A stretch of DNA of 64,000 bases from Brevundimonas sp. (lineage in GTDB: Bacteria; Pseudomonadota; Alphaproteobacteria; Caulobacterales; Caulobacteraceae). The stretch's first letter is position 1; each line of letters opens with the position of its first letter. The notes beneath the pieces were generated by a model. That model ran no database searches. It was not told the origin of the DNA and saw only the letters and a list, made by a program, of their open reading frames with translations. Both the position numbers and the translations under genes were made by a program. Below, piece after piece: positions 53,676 through 62,989 of this stretch. The stretch lies in contig NZ_JACVCG010000003.1 in assembly GCF_016742135.1 (NCBI RefSeq), positions 369,148 through 433,147 on the forward strand, written 5' to 3'.

Positions 53676-56600
53676 ATGTTCGACTCCCTGTTCACCGGTC
53701 GTCATGCGACCGCACTTTCGGTCTACGGCAACACCGGCGGCACGGGCGGCTCGGGCCGTTTCGTCGAGGACAGCACCGAACGCGACACCTATGCGATGTT
53801 CGGCGACATCTCCAGCTATGGGCTGTGCGCCGGCTGCGGACGGTTCCACGGCGCGATCGACATGGGCGGCTCCGGCGACCTGTCGGCCATCCTGAACGGG
53901 GACTTCCGGGGCAGTTTCGGCGAGAACGGCAAGCCCTCGCTGGGACCGATCGATGCGGGCATCCAGTTGACGCGCGCCAATCTGTTCTGGGGCGGCACCA
54001 TGGGCCAGGCGACGACCGTCACCTTTGCCTTCCGGGCGACCGAGCCGGGCACCATGCCGAACGGCACCGGCGGCTTCTCGCAGTTCACCCAGGCCCAGAT
54101 CACGGCCACCCTGCTGGCCCTGCAGTCCTGGGCCGACGTGGCCGGCATCACCTTCCAGCGGGTCACCGACACGGGCAGCGACTATTCCAACAACGCCACC
54201 ATCCTGTTCGGCAACTATTCCACGGGTGCCTCGGGTGCCGCAGCCTTCGCCTATCTGCCGGGCAGCACCGCTTTCAACGCCAATGCGGGCGACGTCTGGA
54301 TCAACAACAGCCTGGGGTATAACGCCACGCCGGTGCTGAACGCCTATGGCTATCAGGTGCTGACCCACGAGATCGGCCACGCCATCGGCCTGCTGCACCC
54401 CGCCGATTACAATGCCGGGGCCGGCGTCACCATCACCTATGCGGCCCACGCCACCTATTTCGAGGATTCCCGCCAGTATTCGCTGATGAGTTATTTCAGC
54501 GAGCGCGAGACGGGCGCGGACTTCGTCCGGTGGGTGGGTAACACCGGGTTCTTCCAGTATTCGGCGGTACCGTTGATGGACGATATCGCGGCGGCCCAGC
54601 GGCTGTACGGGGCCAATATGACGACCCGCACCGGCGATACGGTCTATGGCTTCAACTCCAACGCCGGTCAGCCCTGGTTCGCCCCTGACCACAACGGCCA
54701 TATGATCTTTGCCGTCTGGGACGCGGGGGGCAACGACACCTTCGACTTCTCGGGCTACAGCCAGAACCAGGTCATCGACCTGCGCCAGGCGTCGTTCTCG
54801 AACGTCGGCGGGCTGGTCGGCAATGTGTCGATCGCGCTCGGTGCGGTGATCGAGAATGCCATCGGCGGCTCGGGCAATGATATGATCCGCGGCAACTCGG
54901 GCAATAATGTGCTGCGGGGCAATGGCGGAAACGACCAGATCGACGGCGGCCTGGGTATCGACACGGTAGTCTTCTCGGGCAACCGCAGCCAGTACACCAT
55001 TACCTGGAACGGGCAGATCGGCACTGTGGTCGGGCCGGATGGCACCGATACCATCACCAACGTCGAGTGGCTTCAGTTCGCGGACCAGACCATCGCGGCG
55101 GCCCCGACCGGTGGCCTGGTCGTGTCCGGCGACATCACCAATGAGAACATCAACGGTACGACTTTCGGCGACGCCATCGCGGGTCTGGGCGGGGATGACG
55201 TCATCAACGGTCTGGCGGGCAATGACATCCTGGACGGGGGCTTCGGCAATGACGTCCTGAACGGGGGAGACGGCGACGACATCCTGATCGGCGGGTTCGG
55301 CAATGACACGCTGAACGGCGGCAACGGCCATGACATCGCGGACTATTCGACCGCCATCGGCGGGATCGTCGCCAATCTGGGCACGGGCGTGGTGACCGGG
55401 GCGGCCGGCAACGACACCCTGATCAGCATTGAGGAGATCATCGGCTCAGCCTTTTCGGACACTCTGACCGGGGGCGCAGGCAATGATGTGATCCGCGGGG
55501 GCGGCGGCGTGGATGTGATCAATGGCGGCGGCGGCAACGACCGTCTCTATGCCGGGGCTCCGGCCGAGGTTGCCGCCCCTGATGTGATCAAGGCGCAGGG
55601 CACGGCCAACAACAGCACCGCCAATGCGGTGTCGCTGGCCGGCACCTTCGATCTCATGGAAAACCCCGACATCAAGGATTCCACCACCATTCCGCACTCG
55701 ACCGTCAGGGCGACCAGCCATGGCGGGCGGGAGTATTATTCCTTTACCGTCGTGGCGGGCGAGAGCGTTACCTTCGATATCGACAACGCCAGTTTCGACA
55801 CCGTCATCCGGATAATGACTCAAAGCGGTGTGGTGCTGGCGACGAACGACGACGCCATCCCGCCGGACGGCCAGACCACGGATTCCGGCCTGACCATGAG
55901 CTTCGGCCAGCCGGGCACCTATTATATCGAGGTGTCCCAGTGGGCGAGCGGCAGCGGCGAGTTCGTGACCACCAGCGCACCCCCCGTGGGCGGCACCTAT
56001 ACGCTGCACGTCTCCATTCCCAGCGCCCCGCCGGTGCCGGTGACCCTGCAGGGCTCGACCCTGGACGGCGGCACGGGCGACGATGAGCTGTTCGGTGGCG
56101 CAGGCCCCGACACCCTGATTGGCGGTGCGGGCAATGACCGTCTTGTGGGCGGGGCGGGCAATGACACGCTGAATGGCGGCGACGGGTATGACGTGGCGGT
56201 CTATGCCGGGGCTTACCGCGGCTATACGACGGCGCGGTATGACACGGTGTCGGGCGGACGCGAGGGCGGGACCGACACCCTGTCGGGCATGGAGGCGGCC
56301 GAGTTCGTCGACGGCACCCTGACCTTCAACGCCGACAGCCAGGCGGCCCAGCTGATGCGGCTGTATTCGGCGGCCTTTGGCCGTGAGCCCGATGCGCTCG
56401 GCTTCGAAATCCAGCTGAATGCGCTGGAGGCCGGGGTGTCGATGCAGGAAATGGCTGCGCGCTTCATCGCCTCGGCCGAGTTCGTGAACAATTACGGCAC
56501 GCTGACCGACCGTCAGTTCATCGACCGGCTGTATCTGAACGCGCTGAACCGGGACGGCGACCCCGACGGCATCAACAGCTGGCTGGTCTATCTGGCTAAC

Positions 56601-57728
56601 GGCGGCACGCGCGCGGGTCTGATGCTGATCTTTGCCGAGTCGGCGGAGCACCGCGCCATCAGCTGGTCGACCCTGGCCGAGGGGCTGTGGGTCGGCAACG
56701 ACAATGCCGCCGCCATCGCCCGGCTGTATGACGCGGCCTATAACCGCCTGCCGGACGAGGACGGCCTGATCAGCTGGACCGGGGCCCTGGCCGGGGGCAC
56801 CAGCCTTCTGGCCATCGCCACCACCTTCCTCAACTCGGCCGAGGGGCAACAGATCTATGGCGGGCTGACCAACGCCCAGTTCGTCGATGCCCTTTACCAG
56901 ACGGTGCTGAACCGCGCGGCCGATGCCGGGGGCCGGGCCGTCTATATTGAGGCGCTGACCAACGGCACCCTGACCCGGGCCCAGATGCTGCTCGAATTCT
57001 CGGAATCGGCCGAGCACCGGGCCATCACCCTGCCGCTCTATGTGGGGGGCATTCCGACCCTGGCGTCGCCCGCGCCTGCCGCGGCCGAGGTCGCGCCCGA
57101 CGATGCCGACGCGGGACCGCAGGTCCTGCCGCCGGCCGACGACGACATCGCCCTGCCGGGTCTGGTCGCCAGGATCGATTACGACGGACCGCAGGTGCTG
57201 CCGGGGTCGGGTGTGGACGACGGTCTGGTGCTGCCGGAGGTCGCGGCCCGCCCGGACCTCACCGGGCAGGCCGGCAAGACTGGCGATGCCGGCAAGGCCG
57301 GGGAGGCCCAGGTGCTGCCGGTCGCCGAAGAGGGGCCGGTGAACCCGTACGCCGACGCCGCCCAGATCCTGCCGGGGCTGGAGGACGACGCCTTCGTGGT
57401 GCTGTCGAAGGCGGCCGGGCCCCAGGTCCTGCCGGTGGCCGAGACCGGGCCGGTGATCAAGGATGATGCGGGTCCGCAGATCCTGCCGGCGCTGGGCGAC
57501 GACGACTTCCTGTTCAGCAAGGCGTCGCTGGACTCGACCCCGCTGGTGCTGCCGCAGGCCGAGGACGGGCCGGTCGGTCTGCCCGGGGGGCTGGCCGATC
57601 TGCCCGAGGCCCTGCGCGGGACGGATCTGGATCTGTTCATCCTTCCGATCGACGACCGCAAGCAGGTGACCGTGCTGGACGACGACTTCGGACGGCCGAC
57701 CCCGCACGATCCGTGGGGCTTCGCCTGA
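53676..57728 (+). CDS. Large secreted serralysin-like (M10) RTX metalloprotease with PPC and DUF4214 domains and a Q[VI]LP-repeat tail
   Basis: 1350 residues, no N-terminal signal, as expected for type I secretion. Order: propeptide with an LCAGC pair near residue 53; M10 catalytic domain with HEIGHAIGLLHP (zinc His231, 235, 241) and Met-turn SLMSYFS; RTX nonapeptides of the GGxGNDxLxG kind in four blocks (about residues 395-430, 500-555, 600-625, 795-835); between them a PPC-like beta-sandwich (about 640-785); two DUF4214 domains (about 888-990 and 1005-1115), LYSAAFGREPDALGFEIQL and LYDAAYNRLPDEDGLISW; then an acidic tail with PQVLP, PQVLP, AQVLP, AQILP, PQVLP, PQILP and LVLP repeats, ending DPWGFA. 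Ca-dependent folding outside the cell is inferred. No type I secretion genes are in the window. Confidence 0.9.
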   Translation: MFDSLFTGRHATALSVYGNTGGTGGSGRFVEDSTERDTYAMFGDISSYGLCAGCGRFHGAIDMGGSGDLSAILNGDFRGSFGENGKPSLGPIDAGIQLTRANLFWGGTMGQATTVTFAFRATEPGTMPNGTGGFSQFTQAQITATLLALQSWADVAGITFQRVTDTGSDYSNNATILFGNYSTGASGAAAFAYLPGSTAFNANAGDVWINNSLGYNATPVLNAYGYQVLTHEIGHAIGLLHPADYNAGAGVTITYAAHATYFEDSRQYSLMSYFSERETGADFVRWVGNTGFFQYSAVPLMDDIAAAQRLYGANMTTRTGDTVYGFNSNAGQPWFAPDHNGHMIFAVWDAGGNDTFDFSGYSQNQVIDLRQASFSNVGGLVGNVSIALGAVIENAIGGSGNDMIRGNSGNNVLRGNGGNDQIDGGLGIDTVVFSGNRSQYTITWNGQIGTVVGPDGTDTITNVEWLQFADQTIAAAPTGGLVVSGDITNENINGTTFGDAIAGLGGDDVINGLAGNDILDGGFGNDVLNGGDGDDILIGGFGNDTLNGGNGHDIADYSTAIGGIVANLGTGVVTGAAGNDTLISIEEIIGSAFSDTLTGGAGNDVIRGGGGVDVINGGGGNDRLYAGAPAEVAAPDVIKAQGTANNSTANAVSLAGTFDLMENPDIKDSTTIPHSTVRATSHGGREYYSFTVVAGESVTFDIDNASFDTVIRIMTQSGVVLATNDDAIPPDGQTTDSGLTMSFGQPGTYYIEVSQWASGSGEFVTTSAPPVGGTYTLHVSIPSAPPVPVTLQGSTLDGGTGDDELFGGAGPDTLIGGAGNDRLVGGAGNDTLNGGDGYDVAVYAGAYRGYTTARYDTVSGGREGGTDTLSGMEAAEFVDGTLTFNADSQAAQLMRLYSAAFGREPDALGFEIQLNALEAGVSMQEMAARFIASAEFVNNYGTLTDRQFIDRLYLNALNRDGDPDGINSWLVYLANGGTRAGLMLIFAESAEHRAISWSTLAEGLWVGNDNAAAIARLYDAAYNRLPDEDGLISWTGALAGGTSLLAIATTFLNSAEGQQIYGGLTNAQFVDALYQTVLNRAADAGGRAVYIEALTNGTLTRAQMLLEFSESAEHRAITLPLYVGGIPTLASPAPAAAEVAPDDADAGPQVLPPADDDIALPGLVARIDYDGPQVLPGSGVDDGLVLPEVAARPDLTGQAGKTGDAGKAGEAQVLPVAEEGPVNPYADAAQILPGLEDDAFVVLSKAAGPQVLPVAETGPVIKDDAGPQILPALGDDDFLFSKASLDSTPLVLPQAEDGPVGLPGGLADLPEALRGTDLDLFILPIDDRKQVTVLDDDFGRPTPHDPWGFA

Positions 57729-57783
57729 GACGCATAACCCGACCGCCCCGGGCCACCCCGGGGCGGACAGGGCCAAAGGCACA

Positions 57784-57823
57784 CCAGGGGCTGTCGCACA
57801 CGCGGCAGCCCCTGGTTGGTTTC
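57784..57823 (+). terminator. Terminator after the RTX gene
   Basis: CCAGGGGCTG (57784-57793) pairs with CAGCCCCTGG (57806-57815), followed by TTGGTTT. A second perfect stem, CCGCCCCGGG with CCCGGGGCGG (57743-57766), lies just upstream without a T run. Both sit in the short gap to the convergent glycosyltransferase. Confidence 0.65.
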
Positions 57824-60170
57824 AGGTCGAAGGGCTGACGGCCTGTTCGACGGCTGCGATCTGGCGGCGTTCCAGACCGGCCAGGTCGTCGAGCCTGAGG
57901 GCCTCGAGGAAGTCGGCCCGCGCCCGGGCATCGTCGACCGGGCAGATCATGAAGCCGATCACCCCCACGCCCCGCGGGGGGGCGTCCGTGCGCGGCGCCC
58001 CCGGATCGGGACGGCTGTGCAGGCCAAGGATCAGGGTCGGGTTGGACCAGCTTGGTGCCGGGAGATCGATGGCGCGCCAGCATACCGCGTCCGGGTCCAG
58101 GTGGCCCTGATCGACCGGCATGCCCGAACAGTCGATCCACCAGCTGCAGCCCGCGTGTGGCGCGCCCTTCAGGCCGATGAACAGACGCAGGGGATCGCCG
58201 CTCGCCGTCCGCGTCATCTTCAGCACGGCCTGACCCGCCCGCGCCGGGCAGCCCCAGTCCTCGGGCGGCAGCCAGGTGTCGCCGAGACGGAAGGCCTCGG
58301 CCGGCAGCAGGCCGGGGCGGATCGCCAATTCCTGACTGCGCCGCATCCAGACATAGCGGCCGGGGGGCAGGGCGGGCACCGGGGCATCGGGAAGGGCTGC
58401 GCCGCCGGCGGAGTCCCACCCGGACAGGCGGTTCAGCATGTCATCGGCCACCGCGGCCCAGTCGCGGGGCCGGAACCGGCGGGCGATGTCGGCGCGGAGG
58501 CGCTGCCGCCAGCCGTCGGTCAGGCTGAGCCGCTCGAGCGTCTCGACCAGCCCCTCTGTGTCTCCCGCCCGGTAATAGACCGCCAGATCGCCGCCCGCTT
58601 CGGGCAGGGAGGAACTGTCTGAGGCCAGCACGGGCGTCCCGTGGCACAGGGATTCGGTCACCGGCAGGCCCCAGCCCTCGTACAGACTGGGATAGAGGGT
58701 AAAGGCCGCCTGACGATAGAGGGCGGCCAGATCGGCATCTGCCAGTCCGCGCCGCATCTGCACCTTGCGTTGCAGGACGGGGTCGCTTTCCAGCCGGGCG
58801 AAGACGGCATCATTCAGCCAGCCGTGGTTGCCGACGCAGACCAGGGTGGGCACCGCGTCCTCGCCATGGCGGTCGATCAGCTCGCGCCAGGCCCGGAAGG
58901 CTTCAAGGTGGTTCTTGCGGCTCTCGATGGTCGAGACGAACAGGACATAGCGGTCGGCGGCCAGGCCGAAGCGGGCCAGCACCTCGGTATCATGGCGGTC
59001 GCGCAGGGCCGGGTCGAGGCCGAGCTCTGACGGGGGCCGGAAGTCGGCATCGAGGGGCACGACATGGACCTGCGCTGGATCAACCCGGCGGCCGAGGCGC
59101 GCGGCCACCCGGTGAAGATCGCGCGCCGAGGCCTCAGAATTGGTCAACCAGCCGTCGGCATGGCTGAAGACGCCCATGACCCAGCTGATGAAGTCCTGGG
59201 TCAGCGGACGCACGCAGTGCTCGGGCGCCATCACCGGGATCATGTCGTGGACGAAGGGCACATAGCGGATGCCGTGACGCCGCCGGGCCTCGCGCACCCT
59301 GAGGAAATAGTTCTGCAGCCACCAGGAGGTGCCCAGATTGACCAGCCATGCGCCGGTGCGGAACCTCAGGGGCGGGGCCAGCTCCAGCTCGGTCTGGAGG
59401 GTGTCCATCAGCTTCTGCCAGTCGGGATCGTCAAGCGATCCGTCGGCGCGGGCGGCATCGGCGAGGTCGAGGAACAGATCGGACGGCACCGGCACCCAGC
59501 CGTCCCGCCCCTCGGCAAAGGCGCAGACGGCGATCTGATCAGCCCGGTCCGGGGTGGCCAGCAGGGCGGAGATCACCTCGATCTGGACGCGCTGGATGCC
59601 GGTCGGCAGGCGGGCATTGCGGAAATAGCCGAGCAGGTCCGAGACGTCGAAGACATAGCGGGCCTCATGCGCCGGCAAGCCTGTGACGCTGGCTGAGGTC
59701 TGGGCGCGGAAGCGGGGCTGTGTCGTGCGCAGGGCCTCGACAACGGCCGGATCGGTCGAGCGATGGCCGCGCCGGGCCAGATCGCGCAGGGCCTCGCGGG
59801 CCGGACGTAGGGTCGGCATCAGGACGAGGGCGCGTTCGAAGGTGGGCAGGGCCTCCGTCGGCCGGTCGAGCAGCATCAGGATGTGGCCCAACTGCAGGGC
59901 GGCGTCGGCGTCGTCGGGGGCGAGGGTGGTGGCCTTGCGATAGGCCGTCTCGGCCTCGGCGCGGCGGCCCGACTCCTTCAGGGCATGACCGTACTGGACC
60001 CAGATGGCGGCGCGGGTGGGGTCGAGGTCCAGCGACCGGCGATAGTGGCGGGCGGCGGCAGCCCAGTCGCGGCGGTCGCGGGCGGCATCGGCGCGCACCT
60101 GGGCCTGAAGCGCGGTCGGCGGCGTGAAGGCGGCCCGGCTGCGGGCCAGCAGGGTCTTCAGATCCGCCAT
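57822..60170 (-). CDS. TPR-glycosyltransferase (GT4-like) fusion of the polysaccharide export operon
   Basis: 782 residues. Residues about 20-140 are tetratricopeptide-like repeats (WAAAARHYRRSLDLDPTRAA, AETAYRKATTLAPDDADAAL). Residues about 175-590 are a GT-B glycosyltransferase: PTGIQRVQIEVISALL at the start, VLFVSTIESRKNHLEAFRAW, and the donor-site LYPSLYEGWGLPVTESLCHG. A C-terminal domain of about 180 residues (MRRSQELAIRPGLLPAEAFR onward) is unrecognised. It overlaps kpsT by one base and is the last gene of the exporter operon, so it likely builds or finishes the exported glycan. Confidence 0.87.
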   Translation of the reverse strand: MADLKTLLARSRAAFTPPTALQAQVRADAARDRRDWAAAARHYRRSLDLDPTRAAIWVQYGHALKESGRRAEAETAYRKATTLAPDDADAALQLGHILMLLDRPTEALPTFERALVLMPTLRPAREALRDLARRGHRSTDPAVVEALRTTQPRFRAQTSASVTGLPAHEARYVFDVSDLLGYFRNARLPTGIQRVQIEVISALLATPDRADQIAVCAFAEGRDGWVPVPSDLFLDLADAARADGSLDDPDWQKLMDTLQTELELAPPLRFRTGAWLVNLGTSWWLQNYFLRVREARRRHGIRYVPFVHDMIPVMAPEHCVRPLTQDFISWVMGVFSHADGWLTNSEASARDLHRVAARLGRRVDPAQVHVVPLDADFRPPSELGLDPALRDRHDTEVLARFGLAADRYVLFVSTIESRKNHLEAFRAWRELIDRHGEDAVPTLVCVGNHGWLNDAVFARLESDPVLQRKVQMRRGLADADLAALYRQAAFTLYPSLYEGWGLPVTESLCHGTPVLASDSSSLPEAGGDLAVYYRAGDTEGLVETLERLSLTDGWRQRLRADIARRFRPRDWAAVADDMLNRLSGWDSAGGAALPDAPVPALPPGRYVWMRRSQELAIRPGLLPAEAFRLGDTWLPPEDWGCPARAGQAVLKMTRTASGDPLRLFIGLKGAPHAGCSWWIDCSGMPVDQGHLDPDAVCWRAIDLPAPSWSNPTLILGLHSRPDPGAPRTDAPPRGVGVIGFMICPVDDARARADFLEALRLDDLAGLERRQIAAVEQAVSPST

Positions 60171-60853
60171 CAGGCCGCCCTCAGGAAGGTGTAGGCCTCG
60201 ACGGCCTCATGGACATTGTCATAGAGGCGCGCCCGGCCGCCCTCGAGAATCAGGGCGCGGTCGCACTCGCGCTCGACCAGATGGGTGTCGTGTGAGGCCA
60301 TGATGAAGGCGCGGTCGGCGCGGCGCGCGAACAGCTCCTCGCGGCATTTTTCCTGAAAGCGGGCATCGCCGACGGCCACCACCTCGTCGATCAGATAGCA
60401 GTCGAACTCGATGGCCAGCGACAGGCCGAAGGCGAGGCGCGCCCGCATGCCGGAGGAATAGTGTTTGACCGGCTGTTTCAGGGCCTGGCCCAGCTCGGCG
60501 AAGTCGTCGACACGGGCCAGCAGATGGTCGAAGTCGCGCTCATACAGACGGGCGAGGAAGCGGATGTTGTCGAGGCCCGACAGACTGCCCTGAAAGCCGC
60601 CGCCGAAGCCGATCGGCCATGAGGCTGCCATGCGCCAGCGGACCTGGCCCCGGGTGGGGCGCAGCACCCCGCCCAGCACCTTGATCAGGGTCGACTTGCC
60701 CTGGCCGTTGCGGCCCAGCAGCGCCAGTCGCCCGGTGCGGGACAGGCTGAAATCGATATCGGCCAAGACCGGCGCGCGGCCTGACGCCCAGGCCTTGGCC
60801 AGTCCGGTGACGACAAGACCCGGATCGACAGCAGGGGCGGGCCCGGCCGTCAT
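60170..60853 (-). CDS. kpsT: Capsule/polysaccharide ABC exporter ATPase (KpsT-like)
   Basis: 227 residues. Walker A LLGRNGQGKSTLI (47-55), signature YSSGMRARLAFGLSL, Walker B CYLIDEV, and the H-loop ASHDTHL. GVLRPTRGQVRWRMAASWPI and FGGGFQGSLSGLDNIRFL are typical of KpsT/CtrD ATPases for group 2 capsule export. It overlaps kpsE by four bases and the glycosyltransferase by one. Confidence 0.92.
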   Translation of the reverse strand: MTAGPAPAVDPGLVVTGLAKAWASGRAPVLADIDFSLSRTGRLALLGRNGQGKSTLIKVLGGVLRPTRGQVRWRMAASWPIGFGGGFQGSLSGLDNIRFLARLYERDFDHLLARVDDFAELGQALKQPVKHYSSGMRARLAFGLSLAIEFDCYLIDEVVAVGDARFQEKCREELFARRADRAFIMASHDTHLVERECDRALILEGGRARLYDNVHEAVEAYTFLRAA

Positions 60854-62016
60854 CCCTGCTGCCGGTGCTCGCGCAGGCCCGACCAGACCAGCCAGCCCAC
60901 CCCGTACAGAAGAAGGCTGCCGATCAGGACGATCAGGATGGACCTCCAGCGACGGGGCAGGATGGCGTCGTCCGCCAGGCCGGGGTTGACCACCCGCTGC
61001 AGATAGAGGGCCTGACGCCGGGCGTCCCGTTCGGCGGCCAGCAGGGCGGCGGTAGCCTCGGACAGCTGCCGGTCGGCCAGTTCGCGCTCGCGCACCAGAT
61101 CCTCATAGGCGCTGACGGCGGGCACGAGGGAGGTGGCGGCCCCGGCCAGTTTGGAACGCTCGGCCGAGATCTGGCGCTCATAGGCGGTGATACGGTTGTC
61201 GAGGCTGGGCAGTTGCGGGCTTTGCGGGGCTTCGGCCGCCAGCTGGGCCCGTTCGGCGCGCAGGCCGGCGAGGGTGGCCGACAGTTCGCCGATCAGGCCG
61301 GCCCCTTCGGCGGCGACCATGGAGGGGTCGATGAAGCGCTCGCGGTTGCGGAAGGCCACCAGCCGGCGCTGGGCCTCGCTGAGCCGCTCGCGGGCCTCGT
61401 CGCGGGAGCGTTCGGCCTGGGTGACGGCATCGGCGACCGAGCGGGCGTTCAACCGGTTGACCAGATCCTCGCCGCCCGTCAGCAGGGCCTCGGCCAGACG
61501 GCGGGCGTCCTCGGGGCGATAGGCCTCGACCCTGAGGATGCTGATGCCGGTCGTGGCGTCATAGCCGACGGTGACAAAGCGCTGATAGCCCTTGTGGAGC
61601 CCCTCGCGGCTGCGGCTTTCCCAGGGTCGGGGCCAGCGCGAAAAGACGTCGGCGCCGGGCGGGCCTAGCATGCGGGACAGGTCCAGCGACCGGTCCAGCT
61701 CGGCCACCGCGTCCCGCGACCGCATATAGTCATGGACGGCGAAGGCATCGGTCTGGGTGGCGCTGAGCCCGACCCCCTGCAGGGTCAGGCCGAGGGCATC
61801 GGGCTGGACCTGTCCGGACTGGCGGACGATGAAACGCGCCTCGGAGACATAGCGGGGCGAGGCGATCAGGAGGAAATAGACGGCGGCCAGCAGGGTCGGC
61901 AGGATCACACAGATCAGGAAGGGCCAGGACGGGGCCCAGGGGGGCAGGGCGGGCAGGCGCGGACGCTGCCGGAAGGACAGGCGGTCACGGGGGAATTCCG
62001 GCACGGGATCGGTCAT
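60850..62016 (-). CDS. kpsE: Capsule export inner-membrane protein (KpsE/CtrB-like)
   Basis: 388 residues with a helix near each end (WPFLICVILPTLLAAVYFLL and SILIVLIGSLLLYGVGWLVW). Between them are SPRYVSEARFIVRQSG and a long coiled coil (SVADAVTQAERSRDEARERL, and later AAEAPQSPQLPSLDNRITAY). This is the polysaccharide co-polymerase/adaptor type that spans the periplasm toward an outer-membrane channel. Position between kpsM and kpsT supports it. No KpsD/Wza-like channel is in the window. Confidence 0.9.
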   Translation of the reverse strand: MTDPVPEFPRDRLSFRQRPRLPALPPWAPSWPFLICVILPTLLAAVYFLLIASPRYVSEARFIVRQSGQVQPDALGLTLQGVGLSATQTDAFAVHDYMRSRDAVAELDRSLDLSRMLGPPGADVFSRWPRPWESRSREGLHKGYQRFVTVGYDATTGISILRVEAYRPEDARRLAEALLTGGEDLVNRLNARSVADAVTQAERSRDEARERLSEAQRRLVAFRNRERFIDPSMVAAEGAGLIGELSATLAGLRAERAQLAAEAPQSPQLPSLDNRITAYERQISAERSKLAGAATSLVPAVSAYEDLVRERELADRQLSEATAALLAAERDARRQALYLQRVVNPGLADDAILPRRWRSILIVLIGSLLLYGVGWLVWSGLREHRQQG

Positions 62017-62071
62017 GACGCGACTGATAACCCGTGACGGCGCAACAGGCTATCGCCGGGCATGCTCGGAC

Positions 62072-62878
62072 TCACTCGGCCTCGATCCGGTCGCGGGCCC
62101 CGGCGATCAGAAGCAGGCCCAGGAGGGTGAGGACCAGACCCCAGCCGAGCGCATAGAGGCCGTCATAGTGGGTCTCGACAAAGGGACCGAACACGCCGGC
62201 GCGGATCATCTCGACCGCATGCGGCAGGGGAATGAGCAGATAGGCGTCGCGCCAGGCGGGCGGCACCCATGAGGCCATGAAGAAGGCCCCTGACATGGGG
62301 ATCAGGGCATAGGTCAAGAGCGGCACGATCCTCTCCATGACCACGAACCGCTGGGCCAGGGCGCTGAAGATCAGGGCCAGCCCCAGGCCGAGAAGGGCCA
62401 GCAGCAGCCAGCCTGCAAACATCAGGCCCCAGTCCGCCGGCGCCGGGACCTCGCCCAGAAAGCCCAGAAGCAGATAGACCACCAGGAAGGCGGCGGTGGT
62501 GCCGAGGAATTCGAGGGCGTTCCTCGCGGCGTACAGGTGCAGCACCGCGATCGCCCGGTGATGCAGCAGGCCGGTGTTGGCCTGAAGCGCCGACAGGCTG
62601 AAGCTGATCTGATGGCGCAGCAGCAGCAGGGCCATATAGCCGGTCATCACCATGGGGCCGAGGCGGATGCCGTGCTCATACTCTGGCCGGATCAGGTTCC
62701 ACATCAGCACCACGCCGAGGCAGAAGACCAGGGGCTCGCCGATCACCCACAGAAACCCCAGCCCCTCGCGGCCATAGCGGGTGATCAGTTCGCGCAGCAT
62801 CAGGGCCCGCACGATCGACAGATGGCGGAGCGGACCGGTCTGCCGGGGGTGGGCCGGCGCGGGCGGGGTCAGGGACAT
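62072..62878 (-). CDS. kpsM: Polysaccharide ABC exporter permease (KpsM-like, ABC-2 type)
   Basis: 268 residues from the ATG giving MSLTPPAPAHPRQTGPLRHL; a GTG ten codons earlier is possible, and neither start has a strong ribosome binding site. IVRALMLRELITRYGREGLG is the amphipathic ABC-2 start, followed by six hydrophobic segments and IPLPHAVEMIRAGVFG near the end. Forms the membrane channel with KpsT. First gene of the operon; diverges from the cytidylyltransferase. Confidence 0.9.
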   Translation of the reverse strand: MSLTPPAPAHPRQTGPLRHLSIVRALMLRELITRYGREGLGFLWVIGEPLVFCLGVVLMWNLIRPEYEHGIRLGPMVMTGYMALLLLRHQISFSLSALQANTGLLHHRAIAVLHLYAARNALEFLGTTAAFLVVYLLLGFLGEVPAPADWGLMFAGWLLLALLGLGLALIFSALAQRFVVMERIVPLLTYALIPMSGAFFMASWVPPAWRDAYLLIPLPHAVEMIRAGVFGPFVETHYDGLYALGWGLVLTLLGLLLIAGARDRIEAE

Positions 62879-62989
62879 GGCGGCAGGATAGGCGGTGGCG
62901 TCGGCCACGCAAGACGCACGCCGTTAACCCTCCATAAGCCGGCGCGTCCTCAGATGGGACGGCCCCGGACGGGCAGGGCGGAGGGTGCC

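Noticed and set aside
55446..57782. Long minus-strand open frame opposite the RTX protein gene
   Set aside because: Mirror of Gly-rich RTX codons; no ribosome binding site, no recognisable domain.
62918..62936. TTAA-N7-TAAG between kpsM and the CMP-sugar synthetase as a CtrA site
   Set aside because: Two mismatches in the second half; too weak to call.
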